This document shows, piece by piece, positions 1 to 6,478 of a DNA stretch of 8,583 nt (its first letter is position 1; each line of letters begins with the position of its first letter). Location: NCBI GenBank assembly GCA_003527405.1, contig DPXH01000207.1, positions 1 to 8,583 on the forward strand. Direction: 5' to 3'. Both the position numbers and the translations under genes were made by a program. The DNA comes from Candidatus Sediminicultor tertius (GTDB lineage Bacteria; Atribacterota; Phoenicimicrobiia; Phoenicimicrobiales; Phoenicimicrobiaceae). The notes below the pieces were generated by a model, which saw nothing but the letters and a program-made list of their open reading frames with translations, searched no databases and was not told the origin of the DNA.

Positions 1-206
1 TCATATTCTCCCTTCCATTTTTCAAATTTATCTAATAAATATTTTTCAGAAATAGCAGCATCGTGATAACTTTCTATGCCAGATGGAGCTTCCTTAATAC
101 ATTTAACTTCTACTTCTGTGTTTGGTAAAGCATATTTTCTACATATTTCTTCAATGGCTTCAGTTACTTCTGTTGAGCTATTAGGATTTATGCATAGTAT
201 TTTCAA
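1..206 (-). CDS. Asp/Glu/hydantoin racemase family protein, N-terminal part (runs off window)
   Basis: The first 68 codons are visible; the gene continues past base 1. The N-terminus reads LKILCINPNSSTEVTEAI, the beta-strand plus NPNSS/T turn that opens hydantoin and allantoin racemases (PF01177). About 40 residues on, APSGIESYHDAA matches the family's GP-x-SIE-x-Y-x-D-x-A segment. Known members racemise 5-substituted hydantoins or allantoin with a pair of cysteines, or act on Asp/Glu; those cysteines lie outside the window, so activity and substrate cannot be judged. I place the start at a TTG (206-204) because it immediately precedes the conserved first strand and has a GGGAGGTG Shine-Dalgarno upstream; no in-frame ATG or GTG lies between them. 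It follows the AOR-family gene by 34 bp with no terminator and is probably the third gene of that transcript. Family call is fairly sure; substrate is unknown. Confidence 0.75.
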   Translation of the reverse strand, partial: MKILCINPNSSTEVTEAIEEICRKYALPNTEVEVKCIKEAPSGIESYHDAAISEKYLLDKFEKWKGEY

Positions 207-217
207 AATATAAAATA

Positions 218-225
218 CACCTCCC
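218..225 (-). promoter_or_regulatory. Shine-Dalgarno of the racemase gene, supporting a TTG start
   Basis: GGGAGGTG on the minus strand is a strong anti-16S match. It lies 11 nt before the TTG at 206-204, slightly long spacing. ATT at 209-207 is the only other in-frame candidate and is far rarer as a start codon. Confidence 0.6.
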
Positions 226-240
226 TTAAAAAGCTATCAT

Positions 241-2172
241 TTAATTATCATCTAATTTATCTTGTTTTGCTAATTTTTCAGCGATATCTTTCAATCCAAG
301 TTTTTCTAAACATGTTCTGGTTTGCATCCCTGTCTTCTTGTCCCATCCCCAAAGTTCATAGAACTCATCAAGCATCTCATTATATTTGTTTTCATCAATC
401 TTAAAACCTTTATAAGGTCCGGATTTTACTCCCTCTTCTCGAAACCTCTTGGGAGGAATATCATCTTCGCGAGACATATCGGTATGAAGCGCATTAAATG
501 CCTTTTCAAGATTTCTTCCTATAACTGCATAATGGTCCATCAATTCTTCTTCGGTCAAATGAAGTCCCATTCCAGCATTAATAAGCTCTACAAAATCTGT
601 TATCGTAAGGAAATTTGCTCCAGACCAGGTTCCCACATAATTACATATACCAAGATTATCTTCTAATTCTTTAGTTTTTCCTTGCCATACTACACCCTTC
701 GCTTGGTTTCGGTAATCAGTCACACCAAAATTACCTGGTCGCGGTTTAGGACCATATCTATTACTCCCCATAGTCGCTCCTCTTAAATGTCTTCCTGCAA
801 CGGGTGATGTAGATACGGCAAGTGCCCAACCCTTAGGAATACGGAAAGGTTCAATTGAAGGCTGCCCTTTTACCTGAATAAGATAATACTCTGATTTACG
901 ACCAATTTTCTTTGCCGCTTCTACCATTCCATCAGCCAATAGATCACCAATTCCTTCTCTGTAGGCTAATTTTTTAATCATTTTTATTAGTACTTCACTA
1001 TTTCCCCAATCTAGTTCTAAACCATTAGTGTCTTCTTTAGTTATAATGCCTTTTTCATATAATTCAAAAATCCAGGAAAGTCCGGCAGCAACATAATCAC
1101 CATCTAATCCCAATCTATTGGTAAGCAACCAGGATTCTACCACTGCTTCCGGATCTGAAATATCAAAACGACAAGCATGACCCATAATAGTATTAATCCA
1201 AAACCCTTCACCTTTGTCGCCTTTATATTTTCCTTTATTTATTTCCATAAAAGGCATACATCCAATAGGGCAAGAATAACAAGCCCTTACACCTTTCTGC
1301 ATACTGGGAATACCTGTTACAGGGTTCATTAATCTAATTCTTTTTTCCCTTCCCCATTGGTCATCCTGTCCATTTTTAATAACTATATTAGTATTCCAAC
1401 CTTCCCATTCTGGATTAGAATATAGATTAAATGGAGCTTTGCGCATCATTCTCGTATTAGGTTCGTCTTTACATTTCTGGTAACACTTCTCTACTACTTT
1501 CATAAATTTTTCCGGTTCAGCAACTTCAATTTTTTTATGTCCTCGTACTACAATAGCTTTTAATTTTTTATCTCCCATCACACAACCAACTCCTGAACCA
1601 CCAGCAGCTTTTGCTGTATCAATAATAATTGCCGAACCTCTAACTTTATTTTCCCCTGCAGGTCCAATCAAAGCAATCTTTATATCATCATCACCGATTT
1701 CCTGCCGTAATATATCTTCTGTTTCGAAAGTATTCTTGCCCCATATAAAACTGGCGTCTCTAATTTCAACCTTATCATCATTTATATATAAATAAATCGG
1801 GTTTTTTGATTTACCGACAATAATCAGGTTATCATATCCTGCGTATTTTAATTCCGGTCCCCAAAAACCACCTACATTGGCCGAACCTTTCCCTCCACTA
1901 AATACATTTATTGTTGAGATATCTACCCTGCAAGCACCGGGAGTTATTGTTCCAACTAAAGACCCTGCACCAAAACAGAGAAGATTCTCAGGGTCATACC
2001 ATTTTACTTTAGGTTCTATTTCATTAATCATAATAAGGGAATTAATTCCCCTACCACCCAATGTTTTTTTCGCATAACTTTTAGTTTCTTCAGTCCATAT
2101 CTTCTTATTGGATAAGTCTATCCGTAAAATTCTACCTGCAAGACAACCTTTAACATCTCCTCTTTTAATCAT
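241..2172 (-). CDS. Aldehyde:ferredoxin oxidoreductase (AOR) family tungsten/molybdenum enzyme
   Basis: A 643-residue full-length AOR-family catalytic subunit; such enzymes hold a bis-pyranopterin W or Mo cofactor plus one [4Fe-4S] cluster and typically interconvert aldehydes and acids with ferredoxin. Visible motifs: GRILRIDL (13-20), cofactor-binding GGRGIN (39-44), TPGACRVDIS (77-86), GGFWGPELKYAGYD (101-114), GPAGEN (170-175), VMGDKKLKAIVVRG (198-211). Cluster cysteines are C298-x2-C301-x3-C305 and, after a long gap, C510 in DNLGIC. Departures from classic AOR: AAGRGG reads AAGGSG (189-194) and the usual GPEYET stretch aligns with GEGFWI (321-326), so the active site is probably changed. 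The length exceeds the roughly 605 residues of the Pyrococcus enzyme and is nearer BamB-type benzoyl-CoA reductase subunits. The ATG has AGAGGT 8 nt upstream and overlaps the ferredoxin-like gene by 8 bp, implying an obligate redox pair. No signal peptide is seen, so it is cytoplasmic. Substrate is unknown. Confidence 0.93.
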   Translation of the reverse strand: MIKRGDVKGCLAGRILRIDLSNKKIWTEETKSYAKKTLGGRGINSLIMINEIEPKVKWYDPENLLCFGAGSLVGTITPGACRVDISTINVFSGGKGSANVGGFWGPELKYAGYDNLIIVGKSKNPIYLYINDDKVEIRDASFIWGKNTFETEDILRQEIGDDDIKIALIGPAGENKVRGSAIIIDTAKAAGGSGVGCVMGDKKLKAIVVRGHKKIEVAEPEKFMKVVEKCYQKCKDEPNTRMMRKAPFNLYSNPEWEGWNTNIVIKNGQDDQWGREKRIRLMNPVTGIPSMQKGVRACYSCPIGCMPFMEINKGKYKGDKGEGFWINTIMGHACRFDISDPEAVVESWLLTNRLGLDGDYVAAGLSWIFELYEKGIITKEDTNGLELDWGNSEVLIKMIKKLAYREGIGDLLADGMVEAAKKIGRKSEYYLIQVKGQPSIEPFRIPKGWALAVSTSPVAGRHLRGATMGSNRYGPKPRPGNFGVTDYRNQAKGVVWQGKTKELEDNLGICNYVGTWSGANFLTITDFVELINAGMGLHLTEEELMDHYAVIGRNLEKAFNALHTDMSREDDIPPKRFREEGVKSGPYKGFKIDENKYNEMLDEFYELWGWDKKTGMQTRTCLEKLGLKDIAEKLAKQDKLDDN

Positions 2173-2437
2173 ATTCTTTTACCTCTTGTTCATTGGCGTT
2201 ATTGTTTAAAATTTGAAGAGCTCCATACGTACAATATTTTACACATAAAAGTCCTTCCTCACCCATGCATTTATCACAGGTTGCATCCATGTGCCATTTT
2301 ATGGTTCCATCTTGGGGATTGCGAGAGACAGTGATGCTGCTTCGTTCAGGCCAGAAAGTTTTAGTATAATGAAAGGAACAGGCTAATTGGCAGGTTTTAC
2401 AGGCATAACATAAATTACCATTTCTAACAATCTTCAT
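2165..2437 (-). CDS. Small 2x[4Fe-4S] ferredoxin-like electron-transfer protein, partner of the AOR-family enzyme
   Basis: A 90-residue protein with two four-cysteine groups. The first is C10-x2-C13-x2-C16-x3-C20, the second C54-x2-C57-x7-C65-x3-C69. Longer spacing in the second group is typical of HycB/DmsB-like iron-sulfur subunits of molybdopterin and tungstopterin enzymes rather than of free clostridial ferredoxins. In DmsB-type folds cysteines are exchanged between groups, so two [4Fe-4S] clusters are expected. The tail after residue 77 is rich in Asn and Glu and probably unstructured. There is no signal peptide. It is the first gene of its transcript, with an AAAAGG ribosome site 7 nt before the ATG. 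Its end overlaps the AOR-family start by 8 bp (ATGATTAA), so translation is likely coupled and it presumably shuttles electrons between that enzyme and ferredoxin or another carrier. Confidence 0.9.
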   Translation of the reverse strand: MKIVRNGNLCYACKTCQLACSFHYTKTFWPERSSITVSRNPQDGTIKWHMDATCDKCMGEEGLLCVKYCTYGALQILNNNANEQEVKEYD

Positions 2438-2497
2438 AATTTTTCCTTTTGTACTGCAAAATTACAGATTATTATACAGTAAAAGTGATACTACTAA

Positions 2498-2543
2498 AAA
2501 TAACAATAATTTCATATATTATAATCATGGCTGATTGTTATTT
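2498..2543 (-). repeat. 10-bp perfect inverted repeat flanking the promoter -10 (candidate operator)
   Basis: AAATAACAAT at 2498-2507 is the exact reverse complement of ATTGTTATTT at 2534-2543, with half-site centres 36 bp apart. One arm overlaps the -35 hexamer; the other lies just past the predicted transcription start. A factor bound to both arms would bracket the promoter. The region is very AT-rich, which makes a chance match more likely, and no regulator gene is in the window. Confidence 0.4.
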
Positions 2544-2546
2544 CAA
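2518..2546 (-). promoter_or_regulatory. Sigma-70/SigA-type promoter for the ferredoxin-AOR-racemase unit
   Basis: On the minus strand, TTGAAA (2546-2541) and TATAAT (2523-2518) are separated by exactly 17 bp: a perfect -10 and a 4/6 -35 at optimal spacing. About 28 bp upstream of the -35 is almost pure A/T and could act as an UP element. Transcription should start near 2511, giving a leader of roughly 74 nt before the ferredoxin-like ATG. The position directly behind the livK terminator supports an independent promoter. A second TATAAT-like box (2476-2471) lacks a -35 at usable spacing. Confidence 0.75.
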
Positions 2547-2574
2547 ATTATATAATTAATAATTATTTTCTTTT

Positions 2575-2617
2575 AAAAAATACAAAGGGGCTGTAAATTG
2601 ATTACAACCCCTTTGTA
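2575..2617 (-). terminator. Intrinsic (rho-independent) terminator after livK
   Basis: On the minus strand, bases 2617-2602 pair with 2596-2581 to form a 16-bp stem (core ACAAAGGGG/CCCCTTTGT) with one G-U pair and a 5-nt loop, followed directly by six T residues (2580-2575). It begins 7 nt after the livK stop codon. The plus strand has A residues after the stem, so it acts only in the direction of the genes. It separates the importer unit from the AOR unit. Confidence 0.93.
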
Positions 2618-2624
2618 AAAAATA

Positions 2625-3845
2625 CTATCTTTTCTTCCATTCCGGAGCTGGATAAATTGGAGCATTTTCCTGGGAAGACTCAGGGTAAACAACTACGTAT
2701 TTACCATTCTGGACTTGTACAACGGGATGCAGCCATTTAATATTTTGACCTTTTTCATTAAAGGCAATGGCCGGCCAAGTTGAAAGCTCAACATCCAAAC
2801 TCGACAGAGCATCTCTAACTTTTTCTGTCTCGATTGAATCTGCTTTTTCTATAGCCAACTGTAATAATGTTCCTGCAGCACTTGCACTGGATACATGGTA
2901 TTCCGGCATATAATCTTCGCCAAATTTATCCTTGCAAGCCTGAACATAATCGGCAGTAGTTCCAAAAACCGCATCTTCATTTTTCATATTCGGCAGCCAC
3001 CATTCTCCCTCAAAGACATATTCAGCATCTGCTCCTAATTCTTCTATAAAACTGGGAATCATGACTCCGACCGAGAATGCGTACATTTTTGGATTAATGT
3101 TTAATTCCTTGCATTGTCTCATGACCATTAAAGCATCCGCTGTATAACCTGCGTCAGCAAGAATATCAGGATTCAGGTTTTTTACTTTAGTAAGCAAAGC
3201 AGATATATCGGTAGCACCGGCAGGGTATTTTTCAAATAGAACAACATCAAATCCCAATTCTATACACTTATCTCTAAATCCTTCGGCACAACTTAACGGA
3301 AAAAGATCATTTGCTGTTATAATAGCTACCGTTTTAGGCTTCGGGTCTAAATTCTCTGCCAAGTAAGCAATGGGGACCATTAACATTGGAGCCGGCGGAA
3401 GAACGGAAAATACATTTTTATATCCTCTATTGTACACTTTGGTAGCATTTGCTTCCGGAGCTATGGTAATTATATCGTATTTTTCTCCGATTGCTGTAGT
3501 AGCAAAGGTAATTGAACTGGAAAATGGACCAAACAAAAAGTCTACTTTGTTCTGAGTAATCAATTTTTCCGTAAGCTTTGCACCCCGTACAGGAGTACTC
3601 TCGTCGTCATAGTAAACCATCTTTACTTGGTAATTTTTGCCTCCGGCATTAATACCACCATGACTGTTTACCCAGTCTTCCCAGACTTCATATCCTTCCT
3701 TTACTAATCTACCTTCATAGGCCATCTTACCAGTTAAGGAAACTGCAGCTCCAATCTTGATGACACCATCTGAAGCAAAAGCAGTTCCTACTAATCCAAC
3801 TAACAAAACACTAATCAATATTATCGAAACTAATATTTTTTTCAC
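2625..3845 (-). CDS. livK: Branched-chain amino acid/amide type ABC transporter substrate-binding protein
   Basis: A 406-residue secreted binding protein of the LivK/Peripla_BP_6 type (type I periplasmic fold). Residues 1-24 form a signal peptide: KK, a hydrophobic core, then TAFA before SDG, cut after A24 by signal peptidase I. There is no lipobox cysteine. The mature part opens with IKIGAAVSLTGK; DDESTP (81-86), FGPFSSS (105-111) and APEANA (129-134) follow the family's ligand-cleft pattern. I choose GTG at 3845-3843: it gives a canonical signal peptide and has TGGAGG 8 nt upstream. The upstream ATG at 3860 is preceded only by A/T and would prefix MEDRK. It is the last gene before the terminator, about 145 bp after livF. 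Ligand cannot be read from sequence: branched-chain amino acids, other amino acids, amides or urea-like compounds are all possible. High expression relative to the permeases would be usual. Confidence 0.92.
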   Translation of the reverse strand: MKKILVSIILISVLLVGLVGTAFASDGVIKIGAAVSLTGKMAYEGRLVKEGYEVWEDWVNSHGGINAGGKNYQVKMVYYDDESTPVRGAKLTEKLITQNKVDFLFGPFSSSITFATTAIGEKYDIITIAPEANATKVYNRGYKNVFSVLPPAPMLMVPIAYLAENLDPKPKTVAIITANDLFPLSCAEGFRDKCIELGFDVVLFEKYPAGATDISALLTKVKNLNPDILADAGYTADALMVMRQCKELNINPKMYAFSVGVMIPSFIEELGADAEYVFEGEWWLPNMKNEDAVFGTTADYVQACKDKFGEDYMPEYHVSSASAAGTLLQLAIEKADSIETEKVRDALSSLDVELSTWPAIAFNEKGQNIKWLHPVVQVQNGKYVVVYPESSQENAPIYPAPEWKKR

Positions 3846-3913
3846 TTTTCTATCCTCCATTTTATTTTAAAATTATTTTTACTTGTGCACAACAAACTTT
3901 CTATTCTTTTCAT
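3842..3913 (-). CDS. Possible 23-codon leader ORF translationally coupled to livK
   Basis: An ATG (3913-3911) with a very strong upstream ribosome site opens a 23-codon frame, peptide MKRIESLLCTSKNNFKIKWR plus IEK. The TGA (3844-3842) overlaps the livK GTG start as GTGA, the classic arrangement for stop-start re-initiation. The livK Shine-Dalgarno lies inside its last codons, so ribosomes translating the leader would pass over it. The peptide is strongly basic, has no transmembrane segment and resembles no family I know. No run of regulatory codons typical of amino-acid attenuators is present (two adjacent Leu codons only). The coding potential of so short a frame is unprovable by eye; ribosome site and stop-start overlap are the support. 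It could instead be an accident around a long livK 5' leader. Confidence 0.45.
   Translation of the reverse strand: MKRIESLLCTSKNNFKIKWRIEK
3854..3859 (-). promoter_or_regulatory. Shine-Dalgarno deciding the livK GTG start
   Basis: TGGAGG on the minus strand lies 8 nt before GTG 3845-3843. The overlapping ATG at 3860-3858 shares these bases, has only A/T upstream and cannot use this site. Confidence 0.75.
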
Positions 3914-3915
3914 TT

Positions 3916-3924
3916 ATCACCCCT
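3916..3924 (-). promoter_or_regulatory. Strong Shine-Dalgarno before the putative livK leader ORF
   Basis: AGGGGTGAT matches the extended anti-16S consensus GGAGGTGAT at seven of nine positions. The GG at 3921-3920 is 6 nt from the ATG at 3913. No other start codon uses it, and it lies 69 nt too far upstream to serve livK directly, so it either drives the leader ORF or is fortuitous. Confidence 0.5.
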
Positions 3925-3989
3925 TTCTTTAGTTAATATTGGGAGAATCACTCTTGCAGGTATTATGCTTTCATTTTGATTATGTTAGT

Positions 3990-4712
3990 TTATATTCCCA
4001 GATAGGCAGTTTTTATATGTTCATTTTTGGCTAATTTATCAGTTGTATCGTGAATAGAAACAACCCCAGCTTCTAAGACATATCCTCTATCTGCTATATC
4101 TAAAGCGACTTTAACATCTTGTTCAACTAATAATATGCTAATCCCTCTTTCCTTTCTTAATTGATCGATAATTTCTATTAAATCATCTACAATAACCGGG
4201 GCTAACCCTAAAGAAAGTTCATCAATGATAAGTAATGTGGGATGGGACATTAAAGCTCTTCCTATAGCACACATTTGCTGTTCTCCACCTGATAAATTCC
4301 CAGCAAGTTTTTTTCTATACCCTTTTAGAACTTTAAATAGTGAATATACAAGATCTAAATCTTCTTTTACTCTTTTATCATATTTTCTTTGAAAAGCACC
4401 CATTAAAAGATTGTCTTCTACAGTTAACCCAAAAAATAAATGTCTTCCCTCGGGGGCAAAACCAAGTCCCATTTTTATTCTTTCCGGAGAAGCCATTTTG
4501 GTTATATTATTGCCTGAATAAAATATTTCACCTTTGGAAGAGGGAATAATTCCTACAATATTCTTTAATAGTGTACTTTTTCCTGCTCCGTTTGCGCCGA
4601 TGACACATACAACTTCTTTCTCTTTTAATTCCAAATTTACATCCCATAAAACTTGAATTGCACCATAACCTACATCAAGATGAGAAATTTTTAATAATGA
4701 ATTATCCTTCAT
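3990..4712 (-). CDS. livF: LivF-type ATP-binding subunit of the branched-chain/amide importer
   Basis: A 240-residue cytoplasmic ABC ATPase, the usual LivF length, which pairs with LivG to power uptake. Walker A is GANGAGKST (39-47), the family's PEGR segment is 88-90 with its flanking P, signature LSGGEQQ 140-146, and Walker B LLIIDEL with D164-E165. SLGLAP (167-172) is the LivF D-loop. VEQDV (196-200) has Gln at the switch position where most ABC proteins have His, which is normal for LivF. Unusually, the residue after the catalytic DE is Leu where LivF normally has Pro. I start at ATG 4712-4710 because AAGGAGG lies 6 nt upstream and KISHLDVGYG then falls near the N-terminus. An upstream ATG at 4766 would add 18 residues overlapping livG with no homology. 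It overlaps the livG end by 11 bp, so translation is coupled. Confidence 0.96.
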   Translation of the reverse strand: MKDNSLLKISHLDVGYGAIQVLWDVNLELKEKEVVCVIGANGAGKSTLLKNIVGIIPSSKGEIFYSGNNITKMASPERIKMGLGFAPEGRHLFFGLTVEDNLLMGAFQRKYDKRVKEDLDLVYSLFKVLKGYRKKLAGNLSGGEQQMCAIGRALMSHPTLLIIDELSLGLAPVIVDDLIEIIDQLRKERGISILLVEQDVKVALDIADRGYVLEAGVVSIHDTTDKLAKNEHIKTAYLGI

Positions 4713-5478
4713 TGTTTGCCTCCTTAATCCCCTTGGCATATCTCTTACCCAGATAAGCTTCAACAACCGCTGGATCGTTTACTACTTCTTGGGGAGTACC
4801 TTCTACTATCTTTCTGCCGTGGTGTAAAACTACAATTCTATCAGAAATTCCCATAACTGCTTTCATAATATGTTCAATATATACTATGGTTAAGTCTTTT
4901 TCCAGCCTGATTTTTTTTACTAAAATACTTGCTTCTGTAACTTCTGTTGGATTTAAACCGGCCATAACCTCATCTAAAAATACAACTTCGGGTTCCATAG
5001 CTAATACCCTGGCAAATTCCATTTTCTTTAAATCAGGTAAGGTAATATCGCTTACTAAAAAATCTTTTTTGCTTTCCAAGCCTACTAATTTTATTATTTC
5101 TTTGGCTCTTTTAGAGGCATTTTTCATATCAGTATTCCTTTTATCTCTTCCATATAGGGAGCCGACCAAAACATTTTCCTCTACGGTCATTCCTATTAAA
5201 GGTTTTACAACCTGAAAGGTACGGGTTAATCCCATCCTTGCTATCTGATAAGGTTTTAAATTGCTTATATCTAAATCTTTAAAAATTACTTTACCATCAG
5301 TTTTGGAGTAAGCACCCGTAGCAAGATTAGTAAGGGTGGTTTTTCCAGCACCATTGGGGCCAATTAACCCAATTATCTCACCCTTCTTTACTTCAAAACT
5401 AACCTCATCTACTGCCTTTAAAGCTCCAAAATGTTTACTTAAATTCATTATTTTTAAAATTGTATTATTTCCCCCCAC
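4702..5478 (-). CDS. livG: LivG-type ATP-binding subunit of the branched-chain/amide importer
   Basis: A 258-residue ABC ATPase partner of LivF. It shows KHFGALKAV (15-23), Walker A GPNGAGKTT (40-48), Q-loop Q89 in RTFQ, Walker B VVFLDE with D169-E170, AGL of the D-loop (173-175) and switch histidine H203 in IEH. The signature motif is atypical: where LSGGQ is expected the protein reads TLPDLKKMEFARVLA (146-160), lacking the Ser-Gly-Gly core; a minority of LivG-like proteins carry similar LP/LT-x-x-x-(R/K)K variants. The start is GTG at 5478-5476, one base after the livM stop, with GAGGGTG inside the livM end as ribosome site. A shorter product from a rare start near codon 7 or from Met11 cannot be excluded. 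The tail overlaps livF by 11 bp. Function in energising transport is secure; ligand depends on the binding protein. Confidence 0.95.
   Translation of the reverse strand: MGGNNTILKIMNLSKHFGALKAVDEVSFEVKKGEIIGLIGPNGAGKTTLTNLATGAYSKTDGKVIFKDLDISNLKPYQIARMGLTRTFQVVKPLIGMTVEENVLVGSLYGRDKRNTDMKNASKRAKEIIKLVGLESKKDFLVSDITLPDLKKMEFARVLAMEPEVVFLDEVMAGLNPTEVTEASILVKKIRLEKDLTIVYIEHIMKAVMGISDRIVVLHHGRKIVEGTPQEVVNDPAVVEAYLGKRYAKGIKEANNEG
4719..4725 (-). promoter_or_regulatory. Shine-Dalgarno deciding the livF start
   Basis: AAGGAGG on the minus strand is a perfect ribosome site 6 nt before ATG 4712-4710, inside the last codons of livG. It favours this start over the in-frame ATG at 4766. Confidence 0.85.
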
Positions 5479-5479
5479 C

Positions 5480-6442
5480 TTAAATGCTCACCCTCTTTCT
5501 TGCTCTTATTTTTTTTCTTTTTATAAAATCAGCAATGGTACCACTAACTCCTTTGGGAACAAAAAACACTATGATAATAATGATAATTCCTAATGCAGCA
5601 AGATGATATTCGAGAAAAGCGCTCCAAGCTACTTCTGCAAACAGTTCAATTATAAAGGCACCAATTATGGGGCCTAAAATACTCCCAGCTCCTCCAATCA
5701 ACATAATAACAACAGTATTTACGGCAATCATGACATCAAAAACTTCATCAGGAGCGATAAATGACATCCAGTATGCATAAAGAGCACCGGCTATACTGGT
5801 AAAAAGAGCACTTATAGCCCAGGCAACTACTTTATGATATGTAGTATTAATTCCCATAGAAATTGCTGCTTCTTCATTTGCTTTTATACTTCGAATTCCA
5901 AAGCCAAATCTTGATTTTATTATAAAATATAAACTCAAGGTAGTAATTACCATTAAACCAAACATGGCCAAATAGAAGTAATTATATACTATACTCGGAT
6001 CCTTATCTATAATAGGTAGAGTAGTACCCATAGCCCCTCCGGTTATCTCAGTAGCGTTTTTCACTACTGATAAAATTGCTGCGCTCATGCCAATGGTAGC
6101 TATAGCAAAATAATGACCCCTAAGCCTAAGTACCGGAAGTCCCAATAAAATACTAAATAAAATGGCAGTAATAGCAGCTAAAGGGACAACAACTAAAAAA
6201 GGCAACCCCTTACTCATGCCAATCGCAGTAACATAAGCTCCTATCCCAAAAAACATTGCATTTCCAAAAGGAAGATAACCCATATAACCGGACATAATAT
6301 TCATTCCTTGGGCAATTACCGCATACATAAAGATGGTAGTAATTACCCGAACCATATAGCCTGATAAAAAACGCGGTAAAAAAATAAATAAAACTACTGC
6401 TATTATTAATAAGAAAATATTTACTTTTTTATTATTTGACAC
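5480..6442 (-). CDS. livM: LivM-type permease subunit of the branched-chain/amide importer
   Basis: A 320-residue inner-membrane permease. Hydrophobic segments lie near residues 9-24, 33-50, 58-75, 80-103, 110-127, 153-175, 205-225, 237-268 and 280-296. The conserved turn GYMGYLPFGNAMFFGIGAY (52-70) corresponds to the usual GYAGQLSLGHAAFFGIGAY; here Gln and His become Tyr and Asn, which may reflect a different substrate or simple drift. The cytoplasmic coupling (EAA-type) loop is GFGIRSIKANEEAAISMGIN (180-199), and GGAGSILGPIIGA (250-262) is also family-typical. The C-terminus is a basic tail (KRKKIRARKR). The start is GTG 6442-6440, with GGAGG-rich sequence (6460-6452) 9 nt before it. It lies 36 bp after livH and 1 bp before livG, in one operon, and forms the channel with LivH. 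Confidence 0.96.
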   Translation of the reverse strand: MSNNKKVNIFLLIIAVVLFIFLPRFLSGYMVRVITTIFMYAVIAQGMNIMSGYMGYLPFGNAMFFGIGAYVTAIGMSKGLPFLVVVPLAAITAILFSILLGLPVLRLRGHYFAIATIGMSAAILSVVKNATEITGGAMGTTLPIIDKDPSIVYNYFYLAMFGLMVITTLSLYFIIKSRFGFGIRSIKANEEAAISMGINTTYHKVVAWAISALFTSIAGALYAYWMSFIAPDEVFDVMIAVNTVVIMLIGGAGSILGPIIGAFIIELFAEVAWSAFLEYHLAALGIIIIIIVFFVPKGVSGTIADFIKRKKIRARKRVSI

Positions 6443-6478
6443 CTATCTCAACCCCTCCTCTTTCAAATTATTCCTAAA

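Noticed and set aside
2471..2476. A second TATAAT box in the ferredoxin leader
   Set aside because: No -35-like hexamer at 15-19 bp and no TG extension in the correct position; the promoter at 2546-2518 is much stronger.
3846..3860. livK start at ATG 3860
   Set aside because: Only A/T precedes it, and it would put acidic residues before the signal peptide; GTG 3845 has TGGAGG at ideal spacing.
3914..3989. Promoter or terminator between livF and the livK leader
   Set aside because: Two CATAAT boxes occur but lack a credible -35, and no stable hairpin with a T run is visible; livK is most simply co-transcribed with livF.
4713..4766. An 18-residue N-terminal extension of livF from ATG 4766
   Set aside because: It lies within the livG coding region, lacks family similarity, and a perfect AAGGAGG sits 6 nt before the downstream ATG at 4712.
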